Shown piece after piece: positions 1-7,421 of a stretch of DNA of 31,813 nt (position 1 is its first letter; each line of letters opens with the position of its first letter). Position numbers and translations under genes: made by a program. Below the pieces are notes generated by a model, which saw only the letters and a program-made list of their open reading frames with translations, was not told where the DNA came from and made no database searches. This DNA is from DASZMJ01 sp035551935 (GTDB taxonomy: Bacteria > Planctomycetota > Planctomycetia > Isosphaerales > Isosphaeraceae): assembly GCA_035551935.1 (NCBI GenBank), contig DASZMJ010000397.1:1-31813 (forward strand). The letters are read 5' to 3'.

Positions 1-2
1 TG

Positions 3-230
3 TACGGTCGCATCCTCTCCAGCAGCGAGAACGAGCCCGCGTGGACGCCCCCGGTCGAGACCCCGCCGGCCCCGGAAGCGCCGGCGCGGAACGAACCGAA
101 GGATGATGCAACTTACGACTACGTCCTGGTTTTGGATGAGATACCCTCGCCCGCGACGCCCCGGCCGGCGTCCTCGGTCGTCGTCGGCGTGGCGCCGACG
201 ACGCCGATCGCCCCGCCGCGGCGGTTCTGA
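3..230 (+). CDS. 3' end of an unrecognised protein (partial)
   Basis: The frame is open from the window edge to a TGA at 228-230, giving about 75 residues. Third codon positions are almost all G or C, as in the other genes here, which supports real coding. The tail is rich in proline, alanine and acidic residues, with one hydrophobic stretch (YDYVLVLDEI) and a basic end (PPRRF). I see no domain in this fragment and cannot assign a function. The stop codon lies next to a stem-loop at 229-248, which fits a gene end. The opposite strand is also open here, but only as part of low-complexity arginine-rich shadow frames. Confidence 0.55.
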   Translation, partial: YGRILSSSENEPAWTPPVETPPAPEAPARNEPKDDATYDYVLVLDEIPSPATPRPASSVVVGVAPTTPIAPPRRF

Positions 231-248
231 GGCCCGGTTTCGGGCCTC
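229..248. terminator. Stem-loop at the end of the first gene
   Basis: GAGGCCCG and CGGGCCTC form a perfect 8-bp stem around a GTTT loop, starting inside the stop codon of the upstream gene. No T-run follows, so it is either a weak intrinsic terminator or a 3'-end stabilising hairpin. It lies between two convergent genes and could serve both. Confidence 0.4.
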
Positions 249-325
249 GAATCGCCCGTTCCCATCAATGAAGGCCGATCTGAAGGGGTCGGCGGCGTCC
301 GGGGTGCGCGACGGGGTTCGAGGCC

Positions 326-359
326 GGCCGCGGCCGTCGGGTGGCCGGAGGCCGCGGCC
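326..359. repeat. Repeated GC palindrome between convergent genes
   Basis: The self-complementary 10-mer ggccgcggcc occurs at 326-335 and again at 350-359, so the two copies can also pair with each other across a 14-base spacer. It lies about 50 bases beyond the stop of the lipoprotein gene at 409. It may act as a terminator for that minus-strand unit. In DNA this GC-rich, such palindromes also arise by chance. Confidence 0.25.
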
Positions 360-408
360 CGTGACGTCCCCCGCCGCCCGACCGCCGTGGGCGCCCTCGG
401 ACCTGGGG

Positions 409-684
409 TCACTCGGTCAGCAGGACGGTGCCGTCGGGGGCGACCTCGACCTCGTGGATCTCGCCCTGCGCGTTCTTGCCGCGGACCTCGAAGGCGTCGC
501 GGCCGTCGACCTGGATCTTGTACGAGCGGTCGAAGGTGTAGCCCGGCAACTTGGCCTTGGCGGCCTTCATCACGGCCGCCGGGACCTGATCGAGCGGGAC
601 CGGGGTCTTGCGCTCGCGGGCCTCCTCGGACCCGCAGGAGGCCAGCAGGAGCAGGGCCATCGGCAACAGGGCGCGGGGCCGCAT
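409..684 (-). CDS. Small lipoprotein with a PepSY-like domain
   Basis: This 91-residue protein begins with a lipoprotein signal peptide: MRPRAL, a hydrophobic run, then the lipobox LASC with Cys16 as the predicted lipidation site. The remaining 75 residues look like one PepSY-like unit: PLDQVPAAVMKAAKAKLPG (helix), then YTFDRSYKIQVDGRDAFEVRG and GEIHEVEVAPDGTVL (strands with the usual DG turn). PepSY-type domains are small extracytoplasmic modules, often inhibitory or sensory. The start has GAGGA 8 bases upstream. It lies 15 bases after the DUF1559 gene on the same strand, so the two are probably co-transcribed. Lipidation is well supported. The fold is inferred from the pattern, and the role is unknown. 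Confidence 0.8.
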   Translation of the reverse strand: MRPRALLPMALLLLASCGSEEARERKTPVPLDQVPAAVMKAAKAKLPGYTFDRSYKIQVDGRDAFEVRGKNAQGEIHEVEVAPDGTVLLTE

Positions 685-699
685 GGGCGTCGATCCTCG

Positions 700-1632
700 T
701 CAATAGGCGGCGGCCGAGACGACCTCGCCGCCGGCCCGGGTCGAGAGGGCCAGGTAGGTCTTGTAGTCCATCGTGGTCTTGAGGAACGCGACGTGGCCGT
801 CGGCGAACAGGAAGTTGACGCCGCCGGGGTGGAGGCTGTGGAACATGTTCACGTCGCCGAAGCGATCGCCGGGGCCGAACCCCTCGCCGGCGTGACCCAG
901 GGCCATGCCGGCGCCGACCTCGGGCTCGGAGGTCGAGGCGACGCCGTCGGTGTCGCCCGGCGGCGGCACGAGGATCGCCCCGGCGACGACGCCGTTCCAG
1001 GTCGCGTCCCCCATCAGGTGCGACCGCTCCCCCACCGCGATCGTCTGCGAGGTGCCGTCCCGGATGTCGCGGACGCCGACCTTGCTATTGCGGAAGAACA
1101 TCCCGTTGCCGTTGACGCCCGGCTCGCCGACACCGAACATGCCGATGTAGTTCGACGGCGCCACCTGGCAGATCGGGTTGAGCGGCGCCCCGCCGGCCTG
1201 GATGCCCGCGGCGGCGGTCCACGACGGCTGGACCGTGTCGGAGGCGCAGAGGAACGTCGCGAACGTCGCCAGCCGCGCGGTCGCGTTGTCGGGCACCTCG
1301 ATGTTCAGGTCGAAGTTGATCGATGCGTAGGCCGGGGCCTGCTCCAACTGCGGCAGCAGCATCGCCGCCCAGCCCCAGCCCTGGCCGGTGTCGTCGCCGT
1401 TGCGGTCGAAGTTCGAGACGTAGCCCGGCGGGAAGACGCCGCGGGAGTTCTCGTAGTTATGCAAGGCGATGCCGAGCTGCTTGAGGTTGTTGACGCACTG
1501 CGTCCGCCGCGCCGCCTCGCGCGCCTGCTGGACCGCGGGCAGCAACAGCGCGATCAGGATGCCGATGATCGCGATGACCACCAGCAGTTCGATCAGGGTG
1601 AAGCCTCGACGCGACGACGTGGCATGACGCAT
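700..1632 (-). CDS. DUF1559 prepilin-like protein
   Basis: This 310-residue protein has a type IV prepilin N-terminus: MRHATSSRRG, then FTLIELLVVIAIIGILIALLLP, with cleavage expected after Gly10. The following AVQQAREAARRTQC...NLKQLGIALHNYE is the conserved start of the planctomycete DUF1559 domain. Near the C-terminus, HPGGVNFLFADG matches the H-X9-DG motif typical of these proteins. Length is usual for the family. Planctomycete genomes carry many such paralogs, thought to be minor pilin or type II secretion pseudopilin-like surface proteins, but the function is not established. AGGTG lies 8 bases before the ATG. It sits between efp (39 bases upstream) and the lipoprotein gene (15 bases downstream). 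Confidence 0.95.
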   Translation of the reverse strand: MRHATSSRRGFTLIELLVVIAIIGILIALLLPAVQQAREAARRTQCVNNLKQLGIALHNYENSRGVFPPGYVSNFDRNGDDTGQGWGWAAMLLPQLEQAPAYASINFDLNIEVPDNATARLATFATFLCASDTVQPSWTAAAGIQAGGAPLNPICQVAPSNYIGMFGVGEPGVNGNGMFFRNSKVGVRDIRDGTSQTIAVGERSHLMGDATWNGVVAGAILVPPPGDTDGVASTSEPEVGAGMALGHAGEGFGPGDRFGDVNMFHSLHPGGVNFLFADGHVAFLKTTMDYKTYLALSTRAGGEVVSAAAY

Positions 1633-1671
1633 GGGGTTGCACCTCGAAGGTCCCGCGGGCGCGACCTCGGC

Positions 1672-2235
1672 CTACTTGACGCGCTCGATGTACTCGCCGG
1701 TCCGGGTGTCGATCCGGATCTTCTCGCCGGGGCCGACGAACGGCGGGACCTGGACGCGGAGGCCGGTCTCGAGCACCGCCTCCTTGTACTGGTTCGTCGC
1801 CGTCGCCCCCTTGATCGAGGGGGGCGTCTCCGTCACCACCAGGTCCATCGACGCGGGGACCTCGATCGAGACGGGCTTGTTGTCGACGTACTTGACCATC
1901 ACCCGGATGTTCGGCAAGAGGTACTGCATCGCCGTGCCGAGGATCTCGGGCGCGAAGTTGAGCTGGTCGTAAGTCTCGGTATCCATGAACACGTGTTCGT
2001 CACCGGCGGAGTACAGGTATTCATACTCCTTGGTCTCGACGAACGGCACCTCGATCTGGTCGACCGAGCGGAGGCGCTTGTCGATGATCACGCCGGTGTT
2101 CATGTTCCGCAGCTTGGTCTGGACCATCGCGCGGAGGTTGCCGGGGGTGTGGTGGGCGAAGTCGACCACGACGAAGTTGACCCCGTCGATCGTGACGACC
2201 ATCCCGCGGCGGATGTCGTTGGCCTTGATCATCAT
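1672..2235 (-). CDS. efp: Translation elongation factor P
   Basis: This 187-residue protein has the three beta-barrel domains of EF-P. The N-terminal KOW-like domain is about residues 3-65. The middle domain contains YEYLYSAGDEHVFMDTETYDQ. The C-terminal domain (about 133-187) ends with LETGLRVQVPPFVGPGEKIRIDTRTGEYIERV, which closely matches the family signature. EF-P binds between the ribosomal P and E sites and relieves stalling at consecutive prolines. The odd point is the domain I loop. It reads TPGNLRAMVQTKLR, so the residue aligned with the modified lysine (K34 in E. coli) or arginine is Asn33. The gene starts ATG ATG with no clear ribosome binding site, and the second ATG could be used. 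Confidence 0.95.
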   Translation of the reverse strand: MMIKANDIRRGMVVTIDGVNFVVVDFAHHTPGNLRAMVQTKLRNMNTGVIIDKRLRSVDQIEVPFVETKEYEYLYSAGDEHVFMDTETYDQLNFAPEILGTAMQYLLPNIRVMVKYVDNKPVSIEVPASMDLVVTETPPSIKGATATNQYKEAVLETGLRVQVPPFVGPGEKIRIDTRTGEYIERVK

Positions 2236-2383
2236 GGCGGACGCGATACCCCCGGGTCTAGCAGGCGATCGGGACGCGATCGTGAGGGAAGCGGCGGGCG
2301 CGCGGGCCCGCCGTCGGGCCGAATTCGACGGGCATCGAGGCTAACCGAAGCGGGCCGGACTGGCTAGAGCAAAAGTGGCCACG

Positions 2384-3436
2384 TCAATCGGCCCTCACGC
2401 CTTCCAGGGCCCCGCAATGGACCAGCGTCGGCGCGATCGGCCCGGCCTCGAAACCGGCCTCGGCCAGCCAGCCTCGGTATTCGGCCGCGCTGTAGGCGCG
2501 GCCTTCGGTCAGGGCGAACAGGGCGGCCGAGTACAACGCCACCGGCAAGGGGCCGTCGTGGTCGTCGTCGAGGAAGACGTCGTGGATCAAGATCCGCCCC
2601 CCCTGCCCCAGCGCCGCGGCACAACGGCCGACCAGGGCGCGGCAGGCGGGCACGTCCCAATCGTGGAGGACGTTGGAGAGCAGGACGACGTCGGCCCCGT
2701 CGGGCACCGGGTCGGCGAACATGTCGCCGGCGCGACACTCGAGGCGATCCGCGACGCCGTGGGCCCCGGCCAGCTCCGCGGCGACCTTGAGGACCTCGGG
2801 CCGGTCCCAGACGATGGCTCGCAAGGCCGGGTTCCGCTGGAGGAAGGCGATGGCGTAGAGGCCCGTGCCGCCGCCGACGTCGACCAGGAGCTTCGCCCCG
2901 TCGAGCCGGACCCGATCGGCCAGGACCGGCGCCACGTTCCGGGCCCGGCCGGCGAGGGCGAGCGTCAACGACCTTGCCGACGCCTCGCGCTCCATGGCCG
3001 AGGGGAGCCCCTCGCGATAGATGAACGCCGCCCCGGCCCCCGACGGCTCCGCCCCGGCGGGACGGTCGGTCCGCAAGCGTTCGACCATCGCCAGCACGCC
3101 CGGCGACTGCGACGCCAGGCCGACGTAGCCGCTCACGTCGAACGGCCCGCCCGGCGTCAGGTGGTTCCGGGCCAGCTCCGACATCGCGAGCCGACCGTCG
3201 GCCTCGACGACCAGGCCCATCGCCCGCAAGGCCGTCATCAGGACGACCGCCGGCCGCTCGGCCAGGCCGAGCGCGTCCCGCAGGTCTTCGAAAGCGACCG
3301 GCCCCGTCGCGAGCCGGCCGAAGACGTCCAGGTGCGCGACGGCGGCCGTCAGCAGCTCGGTCGCCAGGTGGCCGCGGAAGTGCTCGAAGATCGGCGTCGG
3401 GTCGGTCGGCGGCGGATCGAGGCGGGTTGTCGTCAT
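2384..3436 (-). CDS. SAM-dependent O-methyltransferase-like protein
   Basis: This 350-residue protein fits the two-domain small-molecule O-methyltransferases. An N-terminal winged-helix dimerisation domain (about 17-105: FEHFRGHLATELLTAAVAHLDVF...LRAMGLVVE) precedes a class I Rossmann methyltransferase. The SAM-binding motif is DVGGGTG at 186-192, with D211 of WDRPEV as the likely ribose-binding acid. LLSNVLHDWD places His258 at the general-base position seen in O-methyltransferases. The substrate cannot be read from sequence, and neighbouring genes give no pathway. The start is supported by GGAGGGG about 7 bases upstream. A small gene ends 46 bases upstream on the same strand, so they may share a transcript. 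Confidence 0.88.
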   Translation of the reverse strand: MTTTRLDPPPTDPTPIFEHFRGHLATELLTAAVAHLDVFGRLATGPVAFEDLRDALGLAERPAVVLMTALRAMGLVVEADGRLAMSELARNHLTPGGPFDVSGYVGLASQSPGVLAMVERLRTDRPAGAEPSGAGAAFIYREGLPSAMEREASARSLTLALAGRARNVAPVLADRVRLDGAKLLVDVGGGTGLYAIAFLQRNPALRAIVWDRPEVLKVAAELAGAHGVADRLECRAGDMFADPVPDGADVVLLSNVLHDWDVPACRALVGRCAAALGQGGRILIHDVFLDDDHDGPLPVALYSAALFALTEGRAYSAAEYRGWLAEAGFEAGPIAPTLVHCGALEGVRAD

Positions 3437-3482
3437 GTTCGATCCCCTCCCGATCGGAGAGACGGGGGGTGAGATGGGGTCC

Positions 3483-3692
3483 TCAACGCAGCGAGGGCTG
3501 GAGCGCGAGCTTCGGCGGGCGGGAGCGGAGCTGCTCGCAGAGGCGGCGGCATTCGGTGAGGTCGACGAGCATGGCGTCGGTCAGGAACGACTCGGCGGGG
3601 CCGCCGTGGGCCCACTGGAGTTGCTCATGACAGGTGTGGAGGTGCTCGAGCAGGTCCTTCATCCACAAGAGCGTGGTCTGGCGGTCCCTCAT
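3483..3692 (-). CDS. Small protein of unknown function (69 aa)
   Basis: I chose the ATG at 3692 because a strong ribosome binding site, AGGAAGG (3701-3707 on the plus strand), stands 8 bases upstream. A longer frame from 3758 has no such signal. The protein (MRDRQTTLLWMKDLLEHLHTC...) looks mostly helical. It contains HTCHEQLQWAHG and DLTECRRLCEQLRSRP, with three cysteines and three histidines in the first two thirds, and has no signal peptide or membrane segment. I do not recognise a family. The Cys/His content could mean metal binding, but this is only a suggestion. It precedes the methyltransferase gene on the same strand by 46 bases. Confidence 0.6.
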   Translation of the reverse strand: MRDRQTTLLWMKDLLEHLHTCHEQLQWAHGGPAESFLTDAMLVDLTECRRLCEQLRSRPPKLALQPSLR

Positions 3693-3871
3693 TGGGTGGG
3701 CCTTCCTGTCCCGGAGTGGATCGATCCTAGTGTCGTTGGCGGCGAGGGGGCAAGGCAAAGGGCGTACCAGGAAGAGGATCTGGCTCGCGACGCGGGGCGG
3801 AAGCGCGCAACCTCCCGGACTTTAGGAAAAACGCCGAGGAAGCGGGCCGACGCCCGTACCGCCGGCCGAGT

Positions 3872-3884
3872 TGTAAGGCTTACA
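3872..3884. promoter_or_regulatory. Dyad symmetry, possible operator
   Basis: TGTAAG-G-CTTACA is a perfect 6-bp inverted repeat with a one-base centre. It is AT-rich for this DNA and lies 51 bases before a -10-like hexamer in a divergent intergenic region. The cognate regulator is unknown. Confidence 0.25.
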
Positions 3885-3934
3885 GGCCGGCGCGGGGGGC
3901 CGAGGTGCGGCTTTCCTTTCGACAACGGGGGACT

Positions 3935-3940
3935 TAGACT
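3935..3940 (+). promoter_or_regulatory. Possible -10 element (TAGACT)
   Basis: TAGACT matches four of six TATAAT positions, 61 bases before the ATG at 3996. No convincing -35 is visible. Confidence 0.22.
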
Positions 3941-3995
3941 GGAATGGGGCCCGGCCCGAGTCGTGGGGATTTGGCGGGCCGCGCGGGGGCTGCGC

Positions 3996-4784
3996 ATGGC
4001 CATGCCCGAGGCAACGCCGACGACCGGGGTCCCCGATCGGGGCCGTGGCCCGGGCCAGGGACGACCCCGGGGCTGGCAGGCCCTGCTGGCGCGCTGGCTC
4101 GGCGGCCGGCCGGCGGGACGCGTCGCCGACGACACGCCGATCGAGCCCGTGGCCCGCTTCCGCAACATCTGCATCAGCCGCGAGGCCGGCGCCGGCGGCG
4201 GCACGCTCGGCCGGCTCGTCGGCACGCGGCTCGGCTGGAAGGTCTACGACCACGAGCTGCTCGAGGCGATCGCGCAGCGCATGGGCGTGCCCACCGACGA
4301 GGTCCGCGCCCTCGACGAGCTCTCGCCGAGCGTGATCCAGGACTGGATCTTGCCGCTCCGCGAGGAATACTACGCCCCCCTGGAGGCGTACCTCGACCAC
4401 CTCGCCAAGCTCGTCGAGGCGATCGGCCAGGCGGACGAGTCGGTGATCGTCGGCCGGGGCGCGGAGTTCCTCCTGCCCCGCGAGTCGACCCTGGCGGTCC
4501 GGGTCATCGCGCCGCCGAAGGCCCGGGCACAGCGGATGGCCGAGCGGATGGGCGTCTCGGTCCGCACGGCGCGGCGGGCGGCCCGCGAGCTCGACCGCCG
4601 CCGCCGCAAGTTCGTCCGGACGATGTACCGGCGGGACCCCGACGACCCGCACAACTACGACCTCGTGCTCGACTCCGAGGGGCTCGGCCTGACCATCGCC
4701 GCCGAGGTCATCGTCCGCGCCGTCGAGGCCGGCCGGCCGCCGGCGCCGGCCCCGAAACCGGCGTCGAGCCTGGGCGAGTTCTGA
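3996..4784 (+). CDS. Cytidylate-kinase-like P-loop protein
   Basis: This 262-residue protein resembles the cytidylate kinase-like (Cytidylate_kin2 / AAA_26) family rather than canonical Cmk. The P-loop region is ICISREAGAGGGTLGRLVG (58-76), followed by LGWKVYDHELLEAIA. Further family features are ESVIVGRGAEFLLP (149-161), a basic lid-like stretch RTARRAARELDRRRRKFVRTMYRRD, and HNYDLVLDSEGLGL near the end. Such proteins probably phosphorylate a nucleotide-like substrate, but the substrate is not established. Residues 1-50 are a polar Gly/Pro/Arg extension. I chose the ATG at 3996, since GGGGG lies about 7 bases upstream; ATG 4002 is also possible. The frame is open far upstream, but a real gene lies there on the other strand. 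Confidence 0.85.
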   Translation: MAMPEATPTTGVPDRGRGPGQGRPRGWQALLARWLGGRPAGRVADDTPIEPVARFRNICISREAGAGGGTLGRLVGTRLGWKVYDHELLEAIAQRMGVPTDEVRALDELSPSVIQDWILPLREEYYAPLEAYLDHLAKLVEAIGQADESVIVGRGAEFLLPRESTLAVRVIAPPKARAQRMAERMGVSVRTARRAARELDRRRRKFVRTMYRRDPDDPHNYDLVLDSEGLGLTIAAEVIVRAVEAGRPPAPAPKPASSLGEF

Positions 4785-4804
4785 CGGCGGCCCGGCGATT
4801 GCAG

Positions 4805-4810
4805 TAGAGT
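4805..4810 (+). promoter_or_regulatory. Possible -10 element (TAGAGT)
   Basis: TAGAGT lies 110 bases before the GTG start of the histidine kinase, just after the preceding stop codon. It matches four of six -10 positions and has no recognisable -35. Confidence 0.15.
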
Positions 4811-4914
4811 CCTCCCCGCGTCCAAGTTGATTTCGCATCCAGCACCGATTCGGTTCGGAGACTTCGGGTCGGGGTGCGCCGGGGTTACGAGGGCCAGGCC
4901 GCTGGCGGACTGTC

Positions 4915-7329
4915 GTGCGGATCGAGGACGATGTTCGCCGATTGATCGACGCCCTCGCGGTCGCCCTGCTCGCGTCCGACGGCTCGTGCCTGATCCGCCA
5001 CGCCAACCCGGCGGCCGAGCGGCTCCTGGGCTACGACCTCGCGGCCCTGCTCGGCCGGGAGCTGGCCAGCCTCTGGCCCGAGGAGCATCGCCAGGGGCGT
5101 GACCCGAGGTCGATCACCGGGCCGACGCGGCTGCCGGTCTGCCGCCCCGACGGCAGCCGGTTGCACGTCGAGTGGCTGCACTCGGAAGTCGGCAACGGCG
5201 ACGGCGTCGGGCTCTACGTCACGGCCCTGCGCGACGCGGCCGAGACCATCATCCTCGAGTCGCGGCTGGCCGCGCTCGGCCGCCTGGCGGCTCGGCTCGG
5301 CGCGCGACACGACCCGGGGCAGGTCCTCGCCCTGGCCATCGAGTCGCTGACGACCGACTTCGGCGCGACCTTCGCGCGGGCCTGGTCCCTCGACCCCGAG
5401 TCGGGCCAGTTGCTGGCCCGCGCCTGGGGGGGCCGGGCGGCGACGACGGCACCTCCCCGCGACCGGCTCGACCCGGCGAGCGACCCCGGGCCGGTCGCCG
5501 AGGCCCTCCGCCTCGCGGCGGTCGTGACCCGCTCCGAACTCGGGGCCGACTCCGGCCACGACCCGTCGTGGCTCGCCCGCTCGGGGATCGTCGCGCTGGT
5601 CGCGCTGCCGCTCCGGCTCGGCGGGGCGTCGCTGGGCGTGCTCGAGGTCCTCACCGGCGCGACGGTCGCGGCCGAGGGGCTCGACGCGATGACGGCGCTG
5701 GCGGGGCTCGTGGCCGGGGCGTTGGGCGACGCCGAGCAGCCCCCGAGCGAGCACCGCGCGCTGCTCCAGGACGAGCGCGCCGAGCGTGCCGCGCAGTTCA
5801 AGGCGTTGCTGGACCATCTCCCCGTCGGCGTGGCCTACTTCGACGCCGACTGCACCTGCCGCGCCGCCAACGGCCCGGCCCGTCGCATCCTGGGACGGCC
5901 CCGCGGCGAGGTGCTCGGGGCCTCGTGCGACGCCCTCTTCGCGCGGGCCCCCGGGCTCGGGGCCGCGGTCCGCCGGTGCGTGGACGAACGCCTGCCGCAC
6001 GTCGAGCCGGGGGTCGCCTGGGCCGACCCGACCGACGCCCCCGGCCGGCCCCGGATCTACGACTGGCAATTCCAGCCCTTGCCGCCGGAGCGCTCGGGCC
6101 GGAGCCTCGGGGCGCTGGCCTTGATCGTCGACGCGACCGACCGCGCCCGCGCCGAGGACGAGCTGCAGCGCTCGCGCGACGCGGCCGAGCAGGCCTCGAG
6201 TCGCAAGACCCAGTTCCTCTCGGCCGTCAGCCACGACCTCCGCACGCCGGTCAACGCCCTGAGCCTCCAGGTCGATCTGCTCGGCCACCTCGTCGGCGAC
6301 CGCGAAGGGGCCGACCGCGAGCTGAGTCGCCTGGTGGCCGACCTCCGCCACGCCTCGGCCAACCTCGTCGAGCTGCTCAATGATTTGCTCGACCTGACCC
6401 GGTTCGACTCCGGCCAGCTCCGCTTTCATGCCGAGGACTTCGCGCTCGAGGAGTGGCTGGCGGCGACGCTCGGCCCGCTCGAGCCGACGGCCAGGGCCAA
6501 GGGCCTGGCGTTCTCCTGGCGGGTCGACCGACCCGGCCGCGTCGTCCGCGCCGACCGGGTCAAGCTCGGCCGGGTCCTGACGAACCTCGTCGGCAACGCG
6601 ATCAAGTTCACCGAGGCCGGCTCCGTCGCCGTCGAGGCGGGGGCCGACGCCTCGGGCTGGCTCCGGCTGTCGGTCGCCGACACCGGGCCGGGCATCCCCG
6701 ACGACCAGCGCGAGCGGATCTTCGACGAGTTCGCGCAGCTCCGCAACCCCGAGCGCGACCGCTCCAAGGGGACGGGCCTGGGCCTGGCGATCTGCCGTCG
6801 GCTCGTCGAGTCGGTCGGCGGTTGGCTCGTCCTGGAGAGCGTCCCGGGCGCCGGCAGCACGTTCGTCGTGCTCTTCCCCCCGGATCACCTGCCCGCCGTC
6901 GCCGCGCCCGCCCCGGCCGCCGGGCCCGAACCGCCCCCCGCGCCGGTGCAGCCGGAGCCGATCCTGATCGTCGAGGACGACCAGATCAGCCGCCAGGCCC
7001 TCGCCCGCCTGCTCGGCCGCGCCGGCCACACCGTCGTCACCGCCGCCAACGGCGCCGAGGCCCTCGAACTGCTCGACTCGACCCGCCCCTCCCTCGCCCT
7101 GCTCGACCTGATGCTCCCCGGCATGGATGGCCTGGAGCTGCTCCGACGGATCCGCGAGCGTCCCGGGTTGGCGAGCATGCCCGTGGTCGTCCTCTCGGGC
7201 GACGTCTCCGACGAGCGCCTCGAGCACGCCGACACGCTCGGCATCGCCGGTATCCTCTCGAAGCCGATCGAGCTTGAACGCCTCCTCGCCACGCTCGCCC
7301 GGCTCCTCCCGCCGAAGCCCGGGTCGTGA
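4915..7329 (+). CDS. Hybrid sensor histidine kinase with PAS, GAF and receiver domains
   Basis: This 804-residue protein has no membrane segment, so a cytoplasmic sensor is likely. The order is: PAS (about 5-105, LIRHANPAAERLLGYDLAALLGREL), GAF (about 130-265), a second PAS (about 285-400, ALLDHLPVGVAYFDADCTC), and HisKA with the phospho-accepting His440 in SAVSHDLRTPVNAL. The ATPase domain has an N-box with Asn561 in NLVGNAIKFTE, then DTGPGIPD and GTGLGLAI. A Pro/Ala linker (about 660-680) leads to a receiver domain with phospho-acceptor Asp731 in LLDLMLPGMDG. The start is GTG at 4915. No partner regulator or phosphotransfer protein gene is adjacent, so the output is unknown. The flanking genes do not suggest a ligand. 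Confidence 0.95.
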   Translation: MRIEDDVRRLIDALAVALLASDGSCLIRHANPAAERLLGYDLAALLGRELASLWPEEHRQGRDPRSITGPTRLPVCRPDGSRLHVEWLHSEVGNGDGVGLYVTALRDAAETIILESRLAALGRLAARLGARHDPGQVLALAIESLTTDFGATFARAWSLDPESGQLLARAWGGRAATTAPPRDRLDPASDPGPVAEALRLAAVVTRSELGADSGHDPSWLARSGIVALVALPLRLGGASLGVLEVLTGATVAAEGLDAMTALAGLVAGALGDAEQPPSEHRALLQDERAERAAQFKALLDHLPVGVAYFDADCTCRAANGPARRILGRPRGEVLGASCDALFARAPGLGAAVRRCVDERLPHVEPGVAWADPTDAPGRPRIYDWQFQPLPPERSGRSLGALALIVDATDRARAEDELQRSRDAAEQASSRKTQFLSAVSHDLRTPVNALSLQVDLLGHLVGDREGADRELSRLVADLRHASANLVELLNDLLDLTRFDSGQLRFHAEDFALEEWLAATLGPLEPTARAKGLAFSWRVDRPGRVVRADRVKLGRVLTNLVGNAIKFTEAGSVAVEAGADASGWLRLSVADTGPGIPDDQRERIFDEFAQLRNPERDRSKGTGLGLAICRRLVESVGGWLVLESVPGAGSTFVVLFPPDHLPAVAAPAPAAGPEPPPAPVQPEPILIVEDDQISRQALARLLGRAGHTVVTAANGAEALELLDSTRPSLALLDLMLPGMDGLELLRRIRERPGLASMPVVVLSGDVSDERLEHADTLGIAGILSKPIELERLLATLARLLPPKPGS

Positions 7330-7373
7330 GGCCGCGGGACCTGGCGCGACACTTCCGGGCCGCACCGGGATTC

Positions 7374-7379
7374 TATTCT
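7374..7379 (+). promoter_or_regulatory. Possible -10 element (TATTCT)
   Basis: TATTCT lies 48 bases before the start of the EF-hand gene. It is AT-rich against its surroundings and matches four of six -10 positions. No clear -35. Confidence 0.28.
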
Positions 7380-7421
7380 GGTGGGGAAAGGTCGCGGCGA
7401 CGAAGTTGAGGAGGGCCCTCG

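Larger units (their letters stand above)
3693..3995. other. Divergent intergenic region (303 bases)
   Basis: This separates the minus-strand small gene and the plus-strand cytidylate-kinase-like gene. It contains a perfect dyad TGTAAGGCTTACA (3872-3884), which could be an operator, and the hexamer TAGACT (3935-3940), a possible -10 element for the plus-strand gene. The frame of the downstream gene stays open through here, but I judge that as chance read-through because a minus-strand gene with a good ribosome binding site occupies part of it. Confidence 0.5.

Noticed and set aside
103..2367. A 754-codon open frame on the plus strand
   Set aside because: It is antisense to efp, the DUF1559 gene and the lipoprotein gene, all of which have clear family signatures.
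3435..3995. N-terminal extension of the cytidylate-kinase-like gene by 187 codons
   Set aside because: It would overlap a minus-strand gene with a good ribosome binding site. The extra residues have no domain and the family starts near the P-loop.
4885..7365. An 826-codon open frame on the minus strand
   Set aside because: It is antisense to the hybrid histidine kinase, whose catalytic motifs are complete.
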